Shown here: positions 27,566 through 37,462 of the stretch, in pieces
Layout: each line of letters starts with the position of its first letter
Position numbering within the stretch: position 1 is the stretch's first letter
NCBI RefSeq assembly: GCF_900142915.1
Contig: NZ_FRCM01000001.1
Coordinates: 1,612,001-1,676,000, forward strand
DNA from: Mucilaginibacter sp. OK098
GTDB taxonomy: Bacteria; Bacteroidota; Bacteroidia; Sphingobacteriales; Sphingobacteriaceae
Length of the DNA stretch: 64,000 bases
Direction of reading: 5' to 3'
The notes under the pieces: generated by a model
The model's database searches: none
Seen by the model: the letters and a program-made list of their open reading frames with translations, nothing else
Told to the model about the DNA's origin: nothing
Made by a program: the position numbers and the translations under genes

Positions 27566-28879
27566 TTATATAACAGCTGTTGTATGACTAAAAAAAGCTG
27601 AAGCAATAATAAATGCAACAACGGCTACAATAAGGCCAAACATGAAAATATTATACGCTATACGAAGCAAATGATATTTACGGCCCAAAACCACACCTTG
27701 CGCATACAAGTCTTTTATAAGGCTGCCGTATAAAAAGTCCTTATCCTCCATCATCATTTGCATCCCATAATTAAAGTCTTCCAGTTTCATTTTATAAAAA
27801 TTACCAAAAAACAGCAGGTTAACTTTTTTCTCCTCAAGGTCTGCCTTTGTAAAAACACCATTTGGTATTGATGGGCGGGTTGACAAAATAGAAAACGTCA
27901 TGGCAAGCAGACTAACGGTAAGCAAAATAAACGACGGAATTATCAAGTAGCCATATTCATTTAGCCGGCGCAGTACCAAACTGATAATTGCCGATAAAAT
28001 AATAGAGTTAACAGTTATCATAATATGAGCCTTTTTATCGGCCATATCGCTTAAACGCTGGTGATTGCTTGAACTGATCCTGAACATGGTTTCAATTCCC
28101 TTTTCAGGCTTTTCATCTTTATCCTTATCTTTCTTCTTTTTACCTTCGGGCTTTTCTTCATCTACTTCTGCAGCATGTTCATGATCTTCAATAACGGTTG
28201 CGCCAAACTTCGTTTCCTCCTTATGTAATTTCTTTTCTTCTTTTCCCCGTTTCTTTTCTTCCTCTTTTTGCTGCTCCTTCTCTTCCTTCTCCCACTTCTT
28301 TTTTAATTCTTCCAGGTTTTTCTCCTTTGTGTCGTTAAGTAACACTTTACAATAATCGGTATGATAACTGTGGCTCTCTAAAAATTTGATGGTTTTTTCG
28401 CGCCACTGCTGTTTATTCAGATCGGCATGGTGCATCAGGTTAATTTCTTTAAACAAAAGCTTGTCCTTCTCTTTAAAATCATCAGTACCCAAGTGAAACA
28501 GGTCTGCATCGCAAACAATCTCCTCAAGCAATGTTTTAGGTGCTTGCGGCATCCTGGTAGCCATTATACAATTTGCAACCAGGTCAATATGTTTTTTATT
28601 AACATGATGTTCCTCCAAAAACTTAGCGGCTAATTCAGCGCCTTTTTCTTCATGATTGTCAATATTAACCATATACCCCAGGTCATGAAACCAAACTGCG
28701 GCTAAAACAATAAAAAAATCATCGTCGCTAAGCTGGTAATGGTTGGCTATTTTAATAGCGGCAGCCACAACGTCTTTCGTATGGTCCAGGTTATGGTAAA
28801 TAAGGCTTGAAGTGTCGTGATCTTTATAGTAGGTTAGCACATAATCCTGTGCCTGTTCAAGTAGTTGCTGATAATTCAT
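27566..28879 (-). CDS. HD-domain phosphohydrolase fused to Pycsar-effector-like (DUF5706) membrane domain
   Basis: 437 residues from ATG at 28879 (the frame is open to a TTG at 28903). Residues about 1-180 form an HD domain with YHNLDHT, the metal pair in WFHDLGY (His65, Asp66) and a later Asp in IVCDADLFHLG, so it should be an active nucleotide phosphohydrolase. Residues 190-255 are a highly charged Lys/Glu linker. From about 265 (FRISSSNHQRLSDMADKKA) it matches DUF5706/PycTM, the membrane domain of Pycsar effectors, with three membrane helices. No nucleotide cyclase gene is near. It is directly joined to ppk1. The substrate of the HD domain is not known. Confidence 0.82.
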   Translation of the reverse strand: MNYQQLLEQAQDYVLTYYKDHDTSSLIYHNLDHTKDVVAAAIKIANHYQLSDDDFFIVLAAVWFHDLGYMVNIDNHEEKGAELAAKFLEEHHVNKKHIDLVANCIMATRMPQAPKTLLEEIVCDADLFHLGTDDFKEKDKLLFKEINLMHHADLNKQQWREKTIKFLESHSYHTDYCKVLLNDTKEKNLEELKKKWEKEEKEQQKEEEKKRGKEEKKLHKEETKFGATVIEDHEHAAEVDEEKPEGKKKKDKDKDEKPEKGIETMFRISSSNHQRLSDMADKKAHIMITVNSIILSAIISLVLRRLNEYGYLIIPSFILLTVSLLAMTFSILSTRPSIPNGVFTKADLEEKKVNLLFFGNFYKMKLEDFNYGMQMMMEDKDFLYGSLIKDLYAQGVVLGRKYHLLRIAYNIFMFGLIVAVVAFIIASAFFSHTTAVI

Positions 28880-28989
28880 AGTGCCGGATATTTTGAATAG
28901 CAAATTAGCTTTTATTTGTGGTTAATTTAAATAGTGGTAACTTGCTTAATACCGTAAAAATAAGCAATCAATCTGCAAAAACGTTCTAA

Positions 28990-29613
28990 ATGCCCCGTTA
29001 CATGCCTACATTTTTCAATAAAAACTTTATACTGACAATATTCATACAACTACTAATATCTTCCATTTGTTTAAACAAAGCCTTAGCACAATCACCCATT
29101 CAACAATTTGACGACCGGGTGATGATTGATATTCAAAACACCCGCACACCTGAAAAAACCGGTGTGTTTTTATTCCTTTCGAATACTTACCGATATGGCG
29201 ATATCGGAATTCCTGCTGCTATGCTTGTTGGTGGTATAGTTGGGCATAACGAGGCCTTGCGTCAAAATTCTTTATATGTGGCAAGCAGCACAGCCATATC
29301 ATACGGGCTTACCGAACTTATTAAACATTTTGTTAAGCGCAGGCGTCCGTTTATTCAAAATATTAATATTGTACCTGTTTATCGCGCAAACAGCACCTCC
29401 TTTCCATCAGGCCACTCTTCAAGTACCATTGCAACTGCTACCGCCCTGTCAATTGCATACCCTAAGTGGTACATAATTGCACCGGCATTTTTGTGGGCAG
29501 GGTCTGTTAGTTATTCAAGAATGTACCTTGGTGTGCATTACCCAACAGATGTAACTGCCGGTGCATTACTGGGCGTGGGATCTGCCGCATCACTTGTTTT
29601 TATAAAAAAATAA
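28990..29613 (+). CDS. PAP2-family phosphatase
   Basis: 207 residues. N-terminal hydrophobic segment (signal anchor or signal peptide ending CLNKALAQ), then the three PAP2 motifs: KRRRPF (about 115), PSGHSSS (about 137) and SRMYLGVHYPTDV (about 177). It should remove phosphate from a lipid or isoprenoid pyrophosphate on the outer face of the inner membrane. It is divergent from the HD/ppk1 operon; a second Met lies at residue 5. Exact substrate unknown. Confidence 0.88.
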   Translation: MPRYMPTFFNKNFILTIFIQLLISSICLNKALAQSPIQQFDDRVMIDIQNTRTPEKTGVFLFLSNTYRYGDIGIPAAMLVGGIVGHNEALRQNSLYVASSTAISYGLTELIKHFVKRRRPFIQNINIVPVYRANSTSFPSGHSSSTIATATALSIAYPKWYIIAPAFLWAGSVSYSRMYLGVHYPTDVTAGALLGVGSAASLVFIKK

Positions 29614-29726
29614 AACTAAAGCACTGAATATTAAGTTAAAATAAAACCAAAGTTGATTTAGCGCCATAATAGCCGAATCTGCATGTAATCAAGCTTTTCA
29701 CAATTACTTAATAATCATTTTTTTGG

Positions 29727-29734
29727 TAAATTTG
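29727..29734 (+). promoter_or_regulatory. Candidate -7 box of the GAF-domain gene
   Basis: TAAATTTG matches TAnnTTTG and lies 22 nt before the ATG at 29757. The -33 region has TTA instead of TTG at the right distance, so this is a partial match. Confidence 0.45.
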
Positions 29735-29756
29735 TAATGATAAATATTATCAAACT

Positions 29757-32138
29757 ATGCTAGTTCCGCAATTTTCAGACAATCCATTTCAAATAAAACT
29801 TTCCTTTCATAAAATAATTGAGGGCCTGGAAGAAATTGCAGCAAACGAAATCGGCATTGATGCCAAAAAAGCTAAATTATTATTAAAAGAAATACAGCCT
29901 TTTCCCGAATTAAGGGAAGGGATAGAAAGTATTGACCAGATTGCAAATAATGAAATCATAATTTCTCATTTGCTGGAGGGCCTGTTTCCTGCAATCCTAT
30001 CTAAAAATGAAATAAAAGCAGTGAGCATCCCCTATTTGGGGTTAACATTTAATTATACCGACAGGTTTAAGGAGATCTTAAAAGCTGCCGGCAAGGATTT
30101 TGATTTTAACATCCGCGATTTTGATGAGCACCAGTTTTATATAATGAGCTGTTGTATAATACTCAACCAGTTTTATGGAACGCGTTTAGATTTTGGCAAG
30201 CCTCTTTTTTACGATATCCCTACAATTGATGGCATTACTAAACACTACCGCATTTTATATAATGCCGATTTTTTGGAGATAATACCTACCGAAAAATCAA
30301 AAATGCTAACCAAAGAAGACATCGACCTTTTAATGGATAATTACGATGACCTAGCGCTGTGGAAAGAGAAATTCCCTCCAGACAGCTGGATATTAAAAGG
30401 CTTCGGTATAATGACCTTATTTGATGCAACAGTTGAAAACGCTGTTTCAAGTTTAAAGGGCAATTTATTAGGCGATGTAGAATCATCTGAACTGGAAGAA
30501 AGCCTCGAAACAATATTCAGATCGATATTTAAGATTCCCGATCTTCATATTGGTTTTACTTCTTTTGATAAGGAAAACGATAAGTTCTCCACTACTTCGG
30601 GGCAAAAGGTTAAAAGCTATATGCTGGCAGGAAAAGCCGACGGCGATTGCCAGAAAATGCTCCGGGCTGACTCTTACCAAAACCTGATTAAGAAACACAC
30701 CCCAATAGCAGTTACAGACCTGCCTGAATTTGCAGCACAAAATCCGGACAGTAAACTATCACAACATTTTGTAAATCAGGGCCTTCAGAGTTTTATTTTG
30801 GCCCCCGTTGTTAAGAACGGGATGTTGCTTGGTATTTTAGAGCTGGTTTCAAAAAGAACACGTGACCTTAACAGCGTAAATGCCAAAAAGCTGGAAATCG
30901 TAATGCCGTTTATAGTGGATACCATTTACAGAAAGGTAACCGATCTGCAAAACCAGATCCAGGCGGTAATACAAAAAAACTACACCAAATTACATCCAAG
31001 CGTAAACTGGAAATTCAGGGAAGAGGCCTTAAAACATATTCAAAGTAAAAATGCCGGCAAAAGTTATACGCCTAAAGAAATAGTTTTTCATGACGTATAT
31101 CCTTTATATGGGCAAATTGATATAAAAGACTCATCAATCACCAGGAATTTAAGTGTTACCAATGATTTAAGTTACCAACTGGAAAAACTTATTTTATTGC
31201 TTGAGCAAATGCGGCAATCAAATGATATTGTTAGCGCTGAACAGGAACTGTTTGACCTTAAAATTTTTATTGATGACCTGGTTACCGGGGTAAAGGCTGA
31301 TACCGAGCAACACATTCAAAATTACCTGGAGATAAACATCCACCCGCTACTAAAAGAAAATAAAAAGTTCAGCAAGGAAATTTCAAAGCTGATTAAAGAA
31401 TACTTTAGAAATACCGATAAAATAACCGGTGACTTTTACGCCAACAGGCGCAAGTATGAAATTACTTTAACTTTAATAAATGAAAAGCTGATTAGCATAA
31501 TTGATAACAGGCAAACAGATGCCCAGGCATATTTTCCACATTATTTTGAACGGTTTAAAACCGATGGTGTTGAGCACAATTTATATGCTGGTGCCTCTAT
31601 AGCTCCCACTAAAACATTTGATCTGGCTCACCTTGAACATTTACGTTTCTGGCAGTTGCTGGTATTGTGCGAGATGCAGATTGAGCAATATCATCTAAAA
31701 AAAACATTGCCTTATCCGCTAAATGTTACTTCGTTGATATTAATATTTAGTGCGCCTATATCTATCCGTTTCAGGATGGATGAAAAGCATTTTGATATTG
31801 ATGGCGCTTACAATATCAGGTACGAAGTTATTAAAAAACGGATTGACAAGGCTTACATAAAAGGCACCAAAGAGCGCATTACCCAGCAGAACAAAATAAC
31901 CATCATTTTTTCAAAATTTGAAGAAGAACAGGACTATATTAAATATATAAACCTGCTGCAGGATCATGGCATCCTGGCCCCTAAAATTGAAGAATTTGAA
32001 GTAGAGGACCTGCAGGGAGTTTCCGGATTAAAGGCATTAAGGGTGGGCATATTGCACAACCAGGGCGAGTCGCTTGAAAAGATATTTAGATACGATGAGT
32101 TTTACAAGCAACTGAATGCATTTGTTGTAGAGAATTAA
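29757..32138 (+). CDS. GAF domain-containing protein, 793 aa
   Basis: No signal peptide or membrane helix. Residues about 240-400 look like a GAF domain (IFKIPDLHIGFTSFD ... SFILAPVVKNGMLLGILELV). The N-terminal 240 and C-terminal 390 residues are helical and carry no motif I recognise; no kinase, cyclase or phosphatase output domain is visible. Large GAF proteins of this shape are common in Bacteroidota and are presumed sensors. It is monocistronic. The middle part (residues 470-600) has heptad-like patterns that could form coiled coils. Confidence 0.65.
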   Translation: MLVPQFSDNPFQIKLSFHKIIEGLEEIAANEIGIDAKKAKLLLKEIQPFPELREGIESIDQIANNEIIISHLLEGLFPAILSKNEIKAVSIPYLGLTFNYTDRFKEILKAAGKDFDFNIRDFDEHQFYIMSCCIILNQFYGTRLDFGKPLFYDIPTIDGITKHYRILYNADFLEIIPTEKSKMLTKEDIDLLMDNYDDLALWKEKFPPDSWILKGFGIMTLFDATVENAVSSLKGNLLGDVESSELEESLETIFRSIFKIPDLHIGFTSFDKENDKFSTTSGQKVKSYMLAGKADGDCQKMLRADSYQNLIKKHTPIAVTDLPEFAAQNPDSKLSQHFVNQGLQSFILAPVVKNGMLLGILELVSKRTRDLNSVNAKKLEIVMPFIVDTIYRKVTDLQNQIQAVIQKNYTKLHPSVNWKFREEALKHIQSKNAGKSYTPKEIVFHDVYPLYGQIDIKDSSITRNLSVTNDLSYQLEKLILLLEQMRQSNDIVSAEQELFDLKIFIDDLVTGVKADTEQHIQNYLEINIHPLLKENKKFSKEISKLIKEYFRNTDKITGDFYANRRKYEITLTLINEKLISIIDNRQTDAQAYFPHYFERFKTDGVEHNLYAGASIAPTKTFDLAHLEHLRFWQLLVLCEMQIEQYHLKKTLPYPLNVTSLILIFSAPISIRFRMDEKHFDIDGAYNIRYEVIKKRIDKAYIKGTKERITQQNKITIIFSKFEEEQDYIKYINLLQDHGILAPKIEEFEVEDLQGVSGLKALRVGILHNQGESLEKIFRYDEFYKQLNAFVVEN

Positions 32139-32139
32139 A

Positions 32140-32312
32140 ATTGCTGTGCGGATTTTGAATGTGCGGATGTGCGGATGAAAAAATTCAAAACTGCACATTT
32201 ATCTTCCGGCGTCGCATATCATTTTTCTCATCCGCACATTTGCATATCTGCACATTCGCACATCATTTTTCTCATCTGCAAATTTGCATATCTGCACATT
32301 TGCACATCATTC
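32140..32312. repeat. GCACATTTGCATATCTGCACAT tandem and inverted repeats
   Basis: The gap between the convergent GAF and BamA-like genes holds a tandem 44-nt unit (32220-32263 and 32264-32307) and, at its left end, reverse-complement copies (TGTGCGGATGTGCGGATG). Members differ by a few bases. It is a low-complexity spacer that can form a large hairpin and may stop transcription from both sides. Confidence 0.75.
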
Positions 32313-32322
32313 TCACATCAAC

Positions 32323-34920
32323 CTAAAACCTGAACCCAGCGGATATATACGGATATGCTCCATCCTTTGAAAAACCTACTACGGCCTGTACAAGTATCAA
32401 TTGTGCAGGGATCAGGTAAAAGCCACCTCCGTAACCATCATGCCACTGGTTTGATGATTCACCGGGGATCCAAACCCTGCCGATATCGTTAAAGCCAACT
32501 ATACCGAAAGCACCCGGTAATATGTAGGAGGCATAATCAAATAATTTAAGGCGTACGGTGAGGTTATCATAAGCCATAGTTTTGCCTGTAAACCTGCTGC
32601 TGTAGAATCCTCTTAAATTTTGAATGCCCCCAAGCTGCAATTGCTGATAATAAGAAGCGTTGCCTATGGTTGTACCCCCGCCAATCCGGTTGCCAATAAC
32701 AAATATTGAGTCCTTGTCAGGGTTTATGAAAAAGCTAAAATCAGTCGTTATCTGCCCATAGCTATGCGAATCAGAATTCAGTCCCTTTAAGCCCGTTAAG
32801 GTTGTATTCCACAACATGCCGTTATGTGGTATTATACCCTTGTCGCGTGTATCCAGAACAAGGCCGGCAATAAGTCCTGCATTTGCTTGAGTAGTAAATA
32901 CTTTTTGATCGGGATGTAACGCATCATAATCATTTAAAAACCGGTTATGGTTATTGTCTTCATCGCCATTATAATATTGCGCTATAACACCTGCGCTTGC
33001 TATCCAACTGCCGTAGGTGTGTTTTATTCTTACATCAGCATTTAGAAAGTTATAAACATTACGATAATATTTTCTTTCCTTCTCCCCTTTGTTTACGTAC
33101 TGTGTTTCGTTACCTAGGCCAAAAAAGTAGCTTTGATAGTTTGGCCCCTTTGATAATATATTAATCCAAAGATCGCTCTTGCCAATAACTTGCTTAAATT
33201 CGCCGGTATAGTCTAACAATAAGGAATTTGCCCCAAATCCGTAATTAACCACTAAACTTTGTCTGAAAGCGTACGGATCTTTTCTGAAACCCTGTTTTTG
33301 ATAAATAAAGTCAGTCATCAGCTGTAAGCCATAATCACTATTATAGCTACCTAATATTAGTGGCTGAAGAAAATTATATTTATAACCCAATGCATGGTAG
33401 CTATTAACCCCGGTATCTGTTGAGACACGCAAATGAGCTTGCGAACTTTTAGGCAGGTTGTTCTTTTTGTCTGAACGGTCATAAACATACCTGTTTCCCT
33501 TTCCGGTTATATTACTATCTATTAAAAAGGTATCCTCACCCTTACCGCCTACCATTCTTACTGTTATTGGCGAATGTTCATTACCATGTACGGCAAAAAC
33601 ATCTTTACCATCAATACCGTAAAGTCTTATTTCATCGGTAACCGCCGGATCAAATATGCGTTGGTAAGTAGTGCGTTCAAGTTTTCCACTCTTTTTAAGT
33701 TTGCTTATAGTTACTGCTACTTTGCCATCGGCCTGGTTGATTATATCAAAATACTCCCGACTTTCTGATGCGGGGATCTCTACAGTTGCCGAAATAAAGC
33801 GATAGTATTTTAAAGCCTGTTGTTTCAGTATATTTCTGCGCGCTATAAGTTTGCCCGTAATTTCTGCTCCGCTAAGCTTATAAATATTTGCCGGCATTTG
33901 TTTTACCGCATCTGCTATTACCTGGTCGGTAAGCTTACTCTGTACATAGGTAATTTGAGTTTCCCAATCCTGCACATTCAGCTCATTCAAAAAATAACGG
34001 TCAAAATTACGGCCATTCAAATTCCAGCGGTTAATTGAGCGGATATGATCGCCATAGCTTTGAAACTTGGCCATAAACAAGTGCCTCGAAGCCAGCCAGG
34101 GTAAAGCACCGTATGCGTTATTATAAACCTGGTCTCTGTCGCGTGGGACTGGTTCATACAAGGTTCCAATACTATCTTTTTTCCGCTCAAAGCGCCATTG
34201 ATCTTCGTGCCGGTCCCAATCACCAAGCAAAAAATCAAGCAGGCGCGCTCTTAAAACAAGTTTCTGGTCAATGCGGTTATCGTTATCCCCTTGTATTTTT
34301 CCTTGTACCTTACCTACATTATCCGTTTTATCAACATCCAAAGGCTCGCGTTCTTCAAATAAAAAAACCTGGTTGGCATAGTCTTTACGGTATTTACCTA
34401 ATTCCGGGTCGTCCGGAACATAAACTACCTGCGGATGTGCATGCGGAATACCCAGCGCTTGCGCTAAAGGAGGAACTGTTAATGCAGCAAAAGGATGCTC
34501 AGCGGAAATTTGGTCCTGTACAATATCTTTAGCTATAGTTTGTCGCAAGTCCTTTGGTAATACCTTTTCAGGATACTTTTGTATGGTGCGCAATACCCAC
34601 TCCTTCCCGCTTGAGTCCCGCAGCCTGAGCGATTTGGTTTGCATCCCACCACCGGGCTGTAAGATCTTTAAACCGCCTTTTTCTTTTGACAAGTGAAATA
34701 CTTTCAGCGTAACTTTTGCAGACCATAGCTTCCTGTAATTTTCCCCTAAAAGAAAACGATGTGTACCGGTCACTTTATCATATTCAGGTTCAAGCGCTAC
34801 ATTTATGCTATCAGTTTTTGCCTGGGAAAACCCTTTTGAACTAAAAAAGACAACAGTAATAATGAATAAATATTTCAAATATATCAGGGGCTTGCCTGGT
34901 GTATTAAAAGATAGTGACAT
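32323..34920 (-). CDS. Outer-membrane BamA/TamA-like barrel with kinase-like N-terminal half
   Basis: 865 residues. Signal peptide to about residue 32. Residues 85-270 resemble a HipA/FAM20-type kinase fold: a Gly-rich stretch (PGGGMQTKSLRL), a strand Lys (WVLRTIQK), the catalytic-loop-like LLGDWDRHEDQW (232-242) and a metal-site-like PRDRDQ (259-264). Residues about 500-865 are strand-rich and end in a BamA/TamA (D15) barrel with GGIQNLRGF and the C-terminal aromatic YISAGFRF. It therefore sits in the outer membrane. Kinase activity is an inference from motifs. Neighbours give no clue. Confidence 0.7.
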   Translation of the reverse strand: MSLSFNTPGKPLIYLKYLFIITVVFFSSKGFSQAKTDSINVALEPEYDKVTGTHRFLLGENYRKLWSAKVTLKVFHLSKEKGGLKILQPGGGMQTKSLRLRDSSGKEWVLRTIQKYPEKVLPKDLRQTIAKDIVQDQISAEHPFAALTVPPLAQALGIPHAHPQVVYVPDDPELGKYRKDYANQVFLFEEREPLDVDKTDNVGKVQGKIQGDNDNRIDQKLVLRARLLDFLLGDWDRHEDQWRFERKKDSIGTLYEPVPRDRDQVYNNAYGALPWLASRHLFMAKFQSYGDHIRSINRWNLNGRNFDRYFLNELNVQDWETQITYVQSKLTDQVIADAVKQMPANIYKLSGAEITGKLIARRNILKQQALKYYRFISATVEIPASESREYFDIINQADGKVAVTISKLKKSGKLERTTYQRIFDPAVTDEIRLYGIDGKDVFAVHGNEHSPITVRMVGGKGEDTFLIDSNITGKGNRYVYDRSDKKNNLPKSSQAHLRVSTDTGVNSYHALGYKYNFLQPLILGSYNSDYGLQLMTDFIYQKQGFRKDPYAFRQSLVVNYGFGANSLLLDYTGEFKQVIGKSDLWINILSKGPNYQSYFFGLGNETQYVNKGEKERKYYRNVYNFLNADVRIKHTYGSWIASAGVIAQYYNGDEDNNHNRFLNDYDALHPDQKVFTTQANAGLIAGLVLDTRDKGIIPHNGMLWNTTLTGLKGLNSDSHSYGQITTDFSFFINPDKDSIFVIGNRIGGGTTIGNASYYQQLQLGGIQNLRGFYSSRFTGKTMAYDNLTVRLKLFDYASYILPGAFGIVGFNDIGRVWIPGESSNQWHDGYGGGFYLIPAQLILVQAVVGFSKDGAYPYISAGFRF

Positions 34921-35033
34921 AGGGTATCTGTATGGTCAATATTCTGATTAATTTGTAATCGATAACAAAATAAGCAAAAACAGTGGTTTGTTTAACAGAA
35001 TAATTAAAATACAACAACAATAAGGTGATTCTG

Positions 35034-35150
35034 TTACCAAATATCCCATTTATCAGCGGTTTCCTTTTCGGGAATGGCAATCAGGTAGCCAATAACCAAT
35101 ATACATGCAATTAATATCGTCCTGGTAAAAAAGTAAATTAAGTTTTCCAT
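35034..35150 (-). CDS. Small membrane protein, 38 aa
   Basis: A short open frame from ATG at 35150 to TAA at 35034. It begins MENLIYFFTRTILIACILVI, continues as one clear membrane helix (about 9-26), and ends with a charged tail PEKETADKWDIW. It stands alone in the 456-nt gap between the M61 peptidase and BamA-like genes. The composition (one helix, acidic tail, Trp end) is typical for real small membrane proteins, but there is no clear ribosome binding site. Confidence 0.5.
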   Translation of the reverse strand: MENLIYFFTRTILIACILVIGYLIAIPEKETADKWDIW

Positions 35151-35319
35151 CGTTAAATAATTCAAGTGTGTTTAATTATAATGACGATTGAAAAGATCAA
35201 TAATGCTACCAATTATTTAAACAATTAAAGATCAGATACTTAAAATAAAATCTTATTTAAAATTTAACGCTATATCGTTATTACAGGATAATTATCACCA
35301 AATGGCAATAAATTACACA

Positions 35320-35357
35320 AAAACGGCCGGCTCTTAAATTAAAGGCCGGCCGTTTTA
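35320..35357 (-). terminator. Rho-independent terminator of the M61 peptidase gene
   Basis: ACGGCCGGC and GCCGGCCGT form a strong stem. On the minus strand it is followed by TTTTTG. It lies 20 nt after the stop of the peptidase gene. Confidence 0.85.
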
Positions 35358-35376
35358 AATAAACAATGCTTATGGC

Positions 35377-37212
35377 TTAATGGCCGCCCTCAAAAATACT
35401 TTTGTAGATAGCAGCCTGTAATGCATTAGGATTTGCTACAGGCTTAATTTCAAAGCTGCGTGATGTTTGTGTGCCTAAAGTTATCTTTACTTTTTCTGCC
35501 TTACCATTTTTAATTATCTCCATTTCAATAACATCACCGTCCTTTTTATCGGTAGCTATTGCCTGCAATAAAGCCAATGTTACAGGTTGGCTATCAACAC
35601 TCACAATTTTATTTTTAATCCTTACGCCGCTTTCCCAGGCCGGCGATTTATAGGTAACAGCGCTTACAAATAAGGAATCCGGGGATTCTTTTGGCCCTTC
35701 AACAGTAATACCGGCCCATGCGCCGGGCTGTTTTTTCCAGGCATCATCAATGTCTAACCCGGCATATTCAAAATACGGGTGATAATTAACTTCCTTAACG
35801 GTTGACGCATATTCAAACACCTCATCAAGCGGAACACCGGCCGTATCTTCGCACACTTTTCTGAACTCTTGCGGTGTAAAGCCGCGTTTCAACTTTTTAA
35901 AATAGGTGTAATAAAGGGTGTGCATTACATCGTCAAGGCTTTTACGATTTTGCGTTTCGTGCCTTATCTTTAAATCCAGCATTAACCCTAATACCGGGCC
36001 TTTATCATAATAAGAAATGGTTTTGTTAAACTCATCTGCTACCCTGCCATTTGGCCCATCGCTCCATGTTTCAATACTGGCTTGTGTAGCCGACTGGAAC
36101 AAGTGGCCCGGTTTTTTCTCATAATTCAGCAGGTTGCCCCTGAACTGATCTATCATTTCCTGCGCATTGGTAAGCCCCGCTCTCCGGATTATAGCATATT
36201 CATAATAAACCGTAAACCCCTCCGATACCCAAAGCATTTCGGTTTTGTTCCCTTTTTCATAATCAAACGGCCCAAGCTCAATCGGGCGGATGCGTTTTAC
36301 ATTATAGGTGTGGAAATATTCGTGCGCCAAAAAGCTATATAACCTCATTTTTCCGGCTTGTGTATTTAAGCCTTTTCCAGTAAACGCAACCGATGCCGAG
36401 TTTAAATGCTCAATACCGCCTCCGCCTGGGCCTACGCCCAAAAATGTATAATGTTTATAGGGGATCTCGCCGATAATAGCCGAGCCATTCTCAACAATCT
36501 TTTTCATATCGTCCATAAACCCCTGCTTATCGGCAATGCCCATTTTATAGCCGATAAAATCGTGCTGAATGCCATTTACTTTAAAGCCGGGTAATTTTTC
36601 CAGCTTACCCATTAGTATCGGGCTGTCATAAAGCACATCAAAATCAGGCGCCTGGAAAGTGGTAGAATCTTTCTCAACAATATCCATCCCCGTAGCTATA
36701 CGTGTCCATCCGGGATATTGATTTATGGTAACTGTTACGGGCTGCAAAATATTTTTATCAGCATACATAAATAGTCCCGCCGGCGAAAAGTAAGCGTGAG
36801 CCGTATCTAAATAATTGCCGCCAACAAAATTGCGGATAGCTTCAATATCATAGGTAAGCTTCACTACCTTATTATGTGGCACACCAACTTTCCAGGTATT
36901 CTGGTCAGTGTGTTTAAAGTCGATGATTTTGCCGCTCTCATCGGTCGCGCTAAAAGCAGAAAGACTTTTGGCAAAGTTCATAAACTGGTAGTAGCCGGTT
37001 GTCCAGGTGGGCATTTTAAAAGCAACGGTGTCAGGTAGCTTGCCGGTTAGTTCTAAACTTATATGTGCGATTTTTTTTGAAGGATCAACAGACAAGCTGT
37101 AATGCCATTTTTGCTGCGCAGATGCAGACAAGATAAATGCCAGGTTTAGTAAAATTGTGAGAAAGCAGGTTAAAGCCTTTTGCCTGACCATAAGGGAGTA
37201 AAAGTTTATCAT
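35377..37212 (-). CDS. M61-family metallopeptidase with PDZ domain
   Basis: 611 residues. Signal peptide to about residue 33 (...LILSASAQ; an alternative Met lies at residue 8). An N-terminal beta domain is followed by the gluzincin core with zinc motif HEYFH (FLAHEYFHTYNVKRIRP) and the third ligand in LWVSEGFTVYYE, and a C-terminal PDZ domain (AWESGVRIKNKIVSVDSQPV). This is the M61 (glycyl aminopeptidase-like) family common in Bacteroidota. It should act in the periplasm. It is monocistronic with its own terminator. Confidence 0.92.
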   Translation of the reverse strand: MINFYSLMVRQKALTCFLTILLNLAFILSASAQQKWHYSLSVDPSKKIAHISLELTGKLPDTVAFKMPTWTTGYYQFMNFAKSLSAFSATDESGKIIDFKHTDQNTWKVGVPHNKVVKLTYDIEAIRNFVGGNYLDTAHAYFSPAGLFMYADKNILQPVTVTINQYPGWTRIATGMDIVEKDSTTFQAPDFDVLYDSPILMGKLEKLPGFKVNGIQHDFIGYKMGIADKQGFMDDMKKIVENGSAIIGEIPYKHYTFLGVGPGGGGIEHLNSASVAFTGKGLNTQAGKMRLYSFLAHEYFHTYNVKRIRPIELGPFDYEKGNKTEMLWVSEGFTVYYEYAIIRRAGLTNAQEMIDQFRGNLLNYEKKPGHLFQSATQASIETWSDGPNGRVADEFNKTISYYDKGPVLGLMLDLKIRHETQNRKSLDDVMHTLYYTYFKKLKRGFTPQEFRKVCEDTAGVPLDEVFEYASTVKEVNYHPYFEYAGLDIDDAWKKQPGAWAGITVEGPKESPDSLFVSAVTYKSPAWESGVRIKNKIVSVDSQPVTLALLQAIATDKKDGDVIEMEIIKNGKAEKVKITLGTQTSRSFEIKPVANPNALQAAIYKSIFEGGH

Positions 37213-37462
37213 TTGTGTGTGGATTTAAACGAATATAAAGATTGAATGAATAATGAGGATTTTAAGTATTGATAAAATTACAAAACAGGATGTGACAATA
37301 CCTACTAAATTCTATCTCACTATTACTAAAAATTACCCCATACATTTTAAATATTTTAAAAAAGGGTAACGAATAATTTATTTCGACCATATTTTATCAA
37401 CAAAATTGGGTTTCTGTTAAAAATAACATAAATTTAACGTGAGTTCGCTAAAAGTTTATTTT

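Noticed and set aside
25523..28903. Complete Pycsar defence system
   Set aside because: Only the effector-like membrane domain is present, fused to an HD domain; no PycC cyclase is encoded in the neighbourhood.
32140..32312. Possible CRISPR-like array
   Set aside because: Units are tandem without unique spacers and carry inverted copies; there are no cas genes nearby.
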